Positions 61,101-64,000 of a stretch of 64,000 nucleotides of DNA are shown here, piece by piece. The stretch spans positions 2,418,001-2,482,000 of the forward strand of contig NZ_JQLH01000001.1 of NCBI RefSeq assembly GCF_000744105.1, in the 5' to 3' direction. How positions within the stretch are numbered: the stretch's first letter is position 1; each line of letters begins with the position of its first letter. This stretch comes from Maribacter forsetii DSM 18668. Lineage in GTDB: Bacteria; Bacteroidota; Bacteroidia; Flavobacteriales; Flavobacteriaceae. Position numbers and translations under genes: made by a program. The notes under the pieces are model-generated. The model worked only from the letters and a program-made list of their open reading frames with translations, was not told where the DNA came from and searched no databases.

Positions 61101-62375
61101 ATGAGAAAATCTATATTTAAAGTAAGTTTTACCTCTGTTTGCGTATCAATCCTATTATTAACCTCTTGTAGTAATGATAGCGATGATTTAACCCTTTCGG
61201 AAGATACTACCACAACCGACAGCGACGAAACAGAAGAGGCTAGTAGTACCGTAGATTCCAATTCTTATATACTAGCAGTTGCTCCGGATAATGGTGTATT
61301 TTTAATTGACCACGATGGTAATACCCTGTACGATTGGGATTTTGATGGAGACCAACTGGGTAATGATGCCGAGCTACTTAGCGATGGTAGTTTAGTAGCT
61401 ACTATTAAGGTTGATAATCCACAAATCACCTATGGTGGTTATGGTGGTAGTTTTAGAAAAATCAACGCAGATCAAACTATTGCTTGGAATGTTGATTACT
61501 CTAGTGATACCTATATATCGCACCATGATGTAAATTACCTTTCTAACGGAAATATCATTTTCCCTATTTGGGAACAGGTTAGCCAGGATGATGCTGCGGA
61601 AATGGGATTTTCTGGAAATTTTGATATTTATCCAGATGCTATTATAGAAATGAACCCATTAACCCAAGAGGTAGTTTGGGAATGGCATGTTACAGATCAT
61701 ATTGTACAAGATTTTGATGAAAGTAAAGAGAACTTTGGGGTAGTGGCAGATGTTCCAAACCTGATTGATATCAATTACAATAATGACCAAACTGATGGAG
61801 ATATTACACATGTAAACGGTATTACATTAGACGAAGAAAATGATTTGCTTTATATGACCGTTAACTTTTACAGTGAGGTATGGGTAATTGATCATAGTAC
61901 CTCAACGGAAGAGGCAGCTTCTAGTACAGGGGGAAGCTATGGTTTGGGAGGTGATTTAGTTTATCGTTTTGGAAATCCGTTGGCGTATGACAATATTGGT
62001 GAGGTCACTTTAAATAGAGTACACTATCCAAACTTATTCGATGATAATAAAATGTTGCTATTCGTAAACAACAAATATGATAATCAGTCTGCTGTAGCCG
62101 AATATCAATTGAGTCCTCCTTTTGAATTAATAGCTGGGCAAGATAATGAGCCTGAACTTACCTGGGAATTTACAGATTCTGATTTATATAGTAACGGATT
62201 AGGTAGTGGTGTACGTATGAGTAATGGGAATACCCTAATTGCGGAGGGTACAGGTGCAATTTGGGAAGTAAATAGTAGTGGCGATGTTTTATGGAGATAT
62301 ACAAATTACAGTAGACCTTGGCGAGCTTATGCATTTACTAAAGATGATGAAGCAATATCAGCTCTAGGTCTATAA
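61101..62375 (+). CDS. Arylsulfotransferase (ASST)-family lipoprotein
   Basis: 424 aa. Lipobox LTSCSN (Cys about 23), acidic Thr/Ser/Asp/Glu linker (24-52) like that of the YHYH lipoproteins, then a beta-propeller of the ASST family: APDNGVFLIDHDGNTLYDWDFDGD, GGSFRKINADQTIAWNVDY, SHHDVNYLSNGNIIFPIWE, EVVWEWHVTDHIVQDFD, DITHVNGITLDEENDLLYMTVNFYSEVWVIDHS. SHHD and THVNG supply the His residues expected in ASST active sites. These enzymes move sulfate between phenols. Promoter with LytTR-type repeats. Confidence 0.88.
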   Translation: MRKSIFKVSFTSVCVSILLLTSCSNDSDDLTLSEDTTTTDSDETEEASSTVDSNSYILAVAPDNGVFLIDHDGNTLYDWDFDGDQLGNDAELLSDGSLVATIKVDNPQITYGGYGGSFRKINADQTIAWNVDYSSDTYISHHDVNYLSNGNIIFPIWEQVSQDDAAEMGFSGNFDIYPDAIIEMNPLTQEVVWEWHVTDHIVQDFDESKENFGVVADVPNLIDINYNNDQTDGDITHVNGITLDEENDLLYMTVNFYSEVWVIDHSTSTEEAASSTGGSYGLGGDLVYRFGNPLAYDNIGEVTLNRVHYPNLFDDNKMLLFVNNKYDNQSAVAEYQLSPPFELIAGQDNEPELTWEFTDSDLYSNGLGSGVRMSNGNTLIAEGTGAIWEVNSSGDVLWRYTNYSRPWRAYAFTKDDEAISALGL

Positions 62376-62415
62376 AAATAGTTTTTTGGTTTAATTGATT
62401 GATTGGTAAGAAAGG

Positions 62416-62452
62416 GTTCCTTTAGAAATATTGGGACTCTTTTTGTTATACC
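62416..62452 (+). terminator. Possible imperfect terminator after the arylsulfotransferase gene
   Basis: AGGGTTCC ... GGGACTCT with G-T pairs followed by TTTTTG; imperfect stem. Confidence 0.35.
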
Positions 62453-62530
62453 TAAGATCAAGTTGTTTCATATTTAAAACTATCAAAACATTTGGTTCCA
62501 CGTTTATGTACTACTGAATACAAGAATCCT

Positions 62531-62596
62531 TTCGCTAAAAAATAGCTGCCATTCGCTTAAATTAAAATTATGCCCCCTTTATATGAATTAAGTTTG
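62531..62596 (+). promoter_or_regulatory. LytTR-type direct repeat and -7 element before the Gly-rich protein gene
   Basis: Half-sites TTCGCTAA (62531-62538) and TTCGCTTA (62552-62559) 21 bp apart; the -7 element TAAGTTTG (62589-62596), a full TAnnTTTG match, starts 37 bp after the second. Confidence 0.8.
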
Positions 62597-62626
62597 AAAT
62601 CCATTAAAGCAAATAGCATTTAAATC

Positions 62627-63370
62627 ATGAGATTATATATTCAACTACTATTACTTTTAGTATTAGCAACAAGCCAAGCGCAAAATACAGAAGACAACAT
62701 CACTTACAGCAGTTTTATTGCTGATGAAAATGTTCACGTACAATTAAGTACAGTAGACCAAGCAACAATGCTTGCTATGCTACATAAAGGCTTTTACGTA
62801 TATTTTGATGTTAAGGGCAAGCGAAAAAAGAATGTCTCGGTACAATATCCAATTAATATTGCACCCCCTGAACGCCCAAATAGAAACGATAGAGAAAATG
62901 GGAATAGAGAGGAACTAGACCAGGATGAAAGAAGAGGACCTGACATAGTTAAGTTGATTACCGAGATGCCAAAAATGGCTGAATTTACCAATCTAGATTT
63001 GGTGCAGGAATTTCATTTGGACTTAAACAAGCTTGGTGTTTCCATTACATATAATTATGATGAAGACAGCAAAGAACTTCAATACGAACTAATTATTCCG
63101 AAACAGGAAATTAGCAATGCTCACTTCTCTAAACTATCCATTGGCATCGTTACGCCTAAAAGGGAAAAAGAATCTAAAGACAAAGATACTAACATCAGTT
63201 TTGGTGGCGGTGGCCAAGGCGGTGGAGGTGGTGGTAGAGGAGGTCAGGGCGGACCTGGTGGAGGTCAAGGCGGCGGTGGTCGTGGCGGATCTCAAGGTGG
63301 ACCACCACAGCAAAATGATAAACCAGAAGAATTATCGGTTGATATTTGGTTTAAGGCAGACATGGGTTAA
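62627..63370 (+). CDS. Secreted protein with Gly-rich low-complexity region, unknown function
   Basis: 247 aa. Signal peptide 1-18 (ATSQAQ). Beta-rich N-terminal half (NITYSSFIADENVHVQLSTVDQATMLAMLHKGFYVYFDVKGKRKKNVSVQYPI), a charged Arg/Asn/Glu insert (PERPNRNDRENGNREELDQDERRG), a second folded part, then about 45 residues of Gly with Gln/Arg/Pro (about 190-230) before the conserved-looking end ELSVDIWFKADMG. No family recognised. It follows the arylsulfotransferase gene and has its own copy of the LytTR-type promoter. Confidence 0.85.
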   Translation: MRLYIQLLLLLVLATSQAQNTEDNITYSSFIADENVHVQLSTVDQATMLAMLHKGFYVYFDVKGKRKKNVSVQYPINIAPPERPNRNDRENGNREELDQDERRGPDIVKLITEMPKMAEFTNLDLVQEFHLDLNKLGVSITYNYDEDSKELQYELIIPKQEISNAHFSKLSIGIVTPKREKESKDKDTNISFGGGGQGGGGGGRGGQGGPGGGQGGGGRGGSQGGPPQQNDKPEELSVDIWFKADMG

Positions 63371-63523
63371 ATGGATATCTTCACATTTTAAAATCAATAA
63401 TTATAGGTCCTACATTAGATTTAATCCCTAAAATATACAGTTATAAATGCTGATTCAAAAAATGTTTTATGATTCCGTCTACGATAGGTGTAAAATGCTT
63501 CTTTTCTTAGTATTTTAATCTTC

Positions 63524-64000
63524 ATGGTAGATAGAAGTACATTTATACGAACTGAAATACTGGCAGGTATCAGTTCATTTCTAGCAACATTTTATATCAT
63601 CATTGTAAACCCAGCAATTCTTTCTGCTTCTGGAATGCCTTTTTCTGCAGCAGTAACCTCAACGGTTCTTGTTTGTGCCTTTGGTAGTATTATGATGGGG
63701 TTATATGCTAAAAATCCATTTATAATTGCACCTGGTATGGGTTTAAATGCTTTCTTTACCTATACTGCCGTACTAGGTTTAGGTTTAAGTTATCAAGCTG
63801 CCTTGGGTGCCGTATTCTGGGCAGGTATTTTATTTCTAATCTCAAGTGTTCTTAAAGTCAGGGATAAAATCGTACTAGCCATACCACATTCGCTAAGATT
63901 TGCTATTGCCGCCGGTATCGGACTTTTTATTTCTTTTATAGGTTTCCAAAATGCAGGTTTTATTATTGATGATAAAGCTACCTTGGTTGGTCTAGGTTCA
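63524..64000 (+). CDS. NCS2-family (AzgA/PbuG-like) purine permease, N-terminal part
   Basis: 159 codons from ATG 63524 to the window edge, still open. STFIRTEILAGISSFLATFYIIIVNPAILSASGMPFSAAVTSTVL, KNPFIIAPGMGLNAFFTYTAVLGLG and HSLRFAIAAGIGLFISFIGFQNAGFI are the AzgA-type (adenine/guanine/hypoxanthine) NCS2 signature, with GMGLNAFF. Proton-linked nucleobase uptake. Partial: continues beyond the window. Confidence 0.92.
   Translation, partial: MVDRSTFIRTEILAGISSFLATFYIIIVNPAILSASGMPFSAAVTSTVLVCAFGSIMMGLYAKNPFIIAPGMGLNAFFTYTAVLGLGLSYQAALGAVFWAGILFLISSVLKVRDKIVLAIPHSLRFAIAAGIGLFISFIGFQNAGFIIDDKATLVGLGS

Noticed and set aside
63117..63431. A 104-aa ORF in another frame of the Gly-rich protein gene
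   Set aside because: Its Val/Ala/Glu-rich sequence arises from the GGT/GGC repeats in the other frame; no start signal.
1..64000. tRNA, rRNA, CRISPR arrays, prophage or insertion sequences
   Set aside because: Read for T-loop-like strings, regular spaced repeats, transposase or integrase motifs; none found.

Overview
The window looks like a chromosomal segment of a marine Bacteroidota, most likely a Flavobacteriaceae (Maribacter/Zobellia-like; genus not determinable here). Reasons: AT-rich DNA, ATG starts with poor Shine-Dalgarno sequences, promoters with the Bacteroidota -7 element TAnnTTTG, a short (286 aa) RpoD-type sigma factor, LytS/LytTR two-component pairs, and several protein families that are typical of this group (DUF4494, DUF6090, DUF6134, DUF6515, YHYH). 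No tRNA, rRNA, CRISPR, phage or intact mobile element was seen, and no gene-free stretch exceeds 300 bases.

Layout. (1) 1-7.6 kb: end of a TolC-type channel, MacA/MacB-like pump genes, a LytS-type kinase, a YHYH-domain protein, a lipoprotein and a LytTR regulator, all on + and closely spaced. (2) 7.7-9.7 kb: GreA/B-like factor, fasciclin lipoprotein, DUF4494. (3) 9.9-17.0 kb: a second kinase/LytTR pair facing an EF-hand protein, then DUF6090, two more YHYH lipoproteins, a DUF6702-like protein, a MORN-type lipoprotein and a SCO (CPxxC) protein. (4) 17-43 kb: a long run of redox and detoxification genes (four MDR oxidoreductases, two aldehyde dehydrogenases, two SDRs, two nitroreductases, a DJ-1/PfpI protein, monooxygenases, 2OG dioxygenases, a cNMP/thioredoxin-reductase fusion) with AraC and HxlR regulators and several broken genes. 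(5) 43-49 kb: MarC, a KefF/KefB-like pair, DUF6515, DUF6134, patatin, a one-domain DEAD-like protein. (6) 49-55 kb: DMT transporter, a TetR-controlled operon ending in an Fe-alcohol dehydrogenase, a second patatin. (7) 55-64 kb: DEAD-box helicase, sigma factor, aminopeptidase P, an iodotyrosine-deiodinase-like nitroreductase, an arylsulfotransferase, a Gly-rich secreted protein and the start of an NCS2 permease.

Most notable result: four promoters (EF-hand gene, third YHYH gene, arylsulfotransferase gene, Gly-rich secreted protein gene) share one geometry read directly from the sequence: two TTCRCTKA-like half-sites 21 bp apart, the proximal one exactly 37 bp (start to start) before a -7 element. 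This is what a LytTR regulator site is expected to look like and it ties two loci about 46 kb apart into one apparent regulon of secreted proteins of unknown role. Three further local circuits can be read: a TetR palindrome (AATGAACnTTCATT) at its own promoter and at the 18-19 kb MDR/PfpI promoter; HxlR half-sites (TATAGT/ACTATA at 11-bp steps) between HxlR and a six-gene operon; and TTTnTACC repeats 21 bp apart at a fixed distance before three redox-gene promoters, probably for an AraC protein. Five genes or remnants in the window are broken (in-frame TAA, in-frame TAG, a -1 frameshift, and two fragments).
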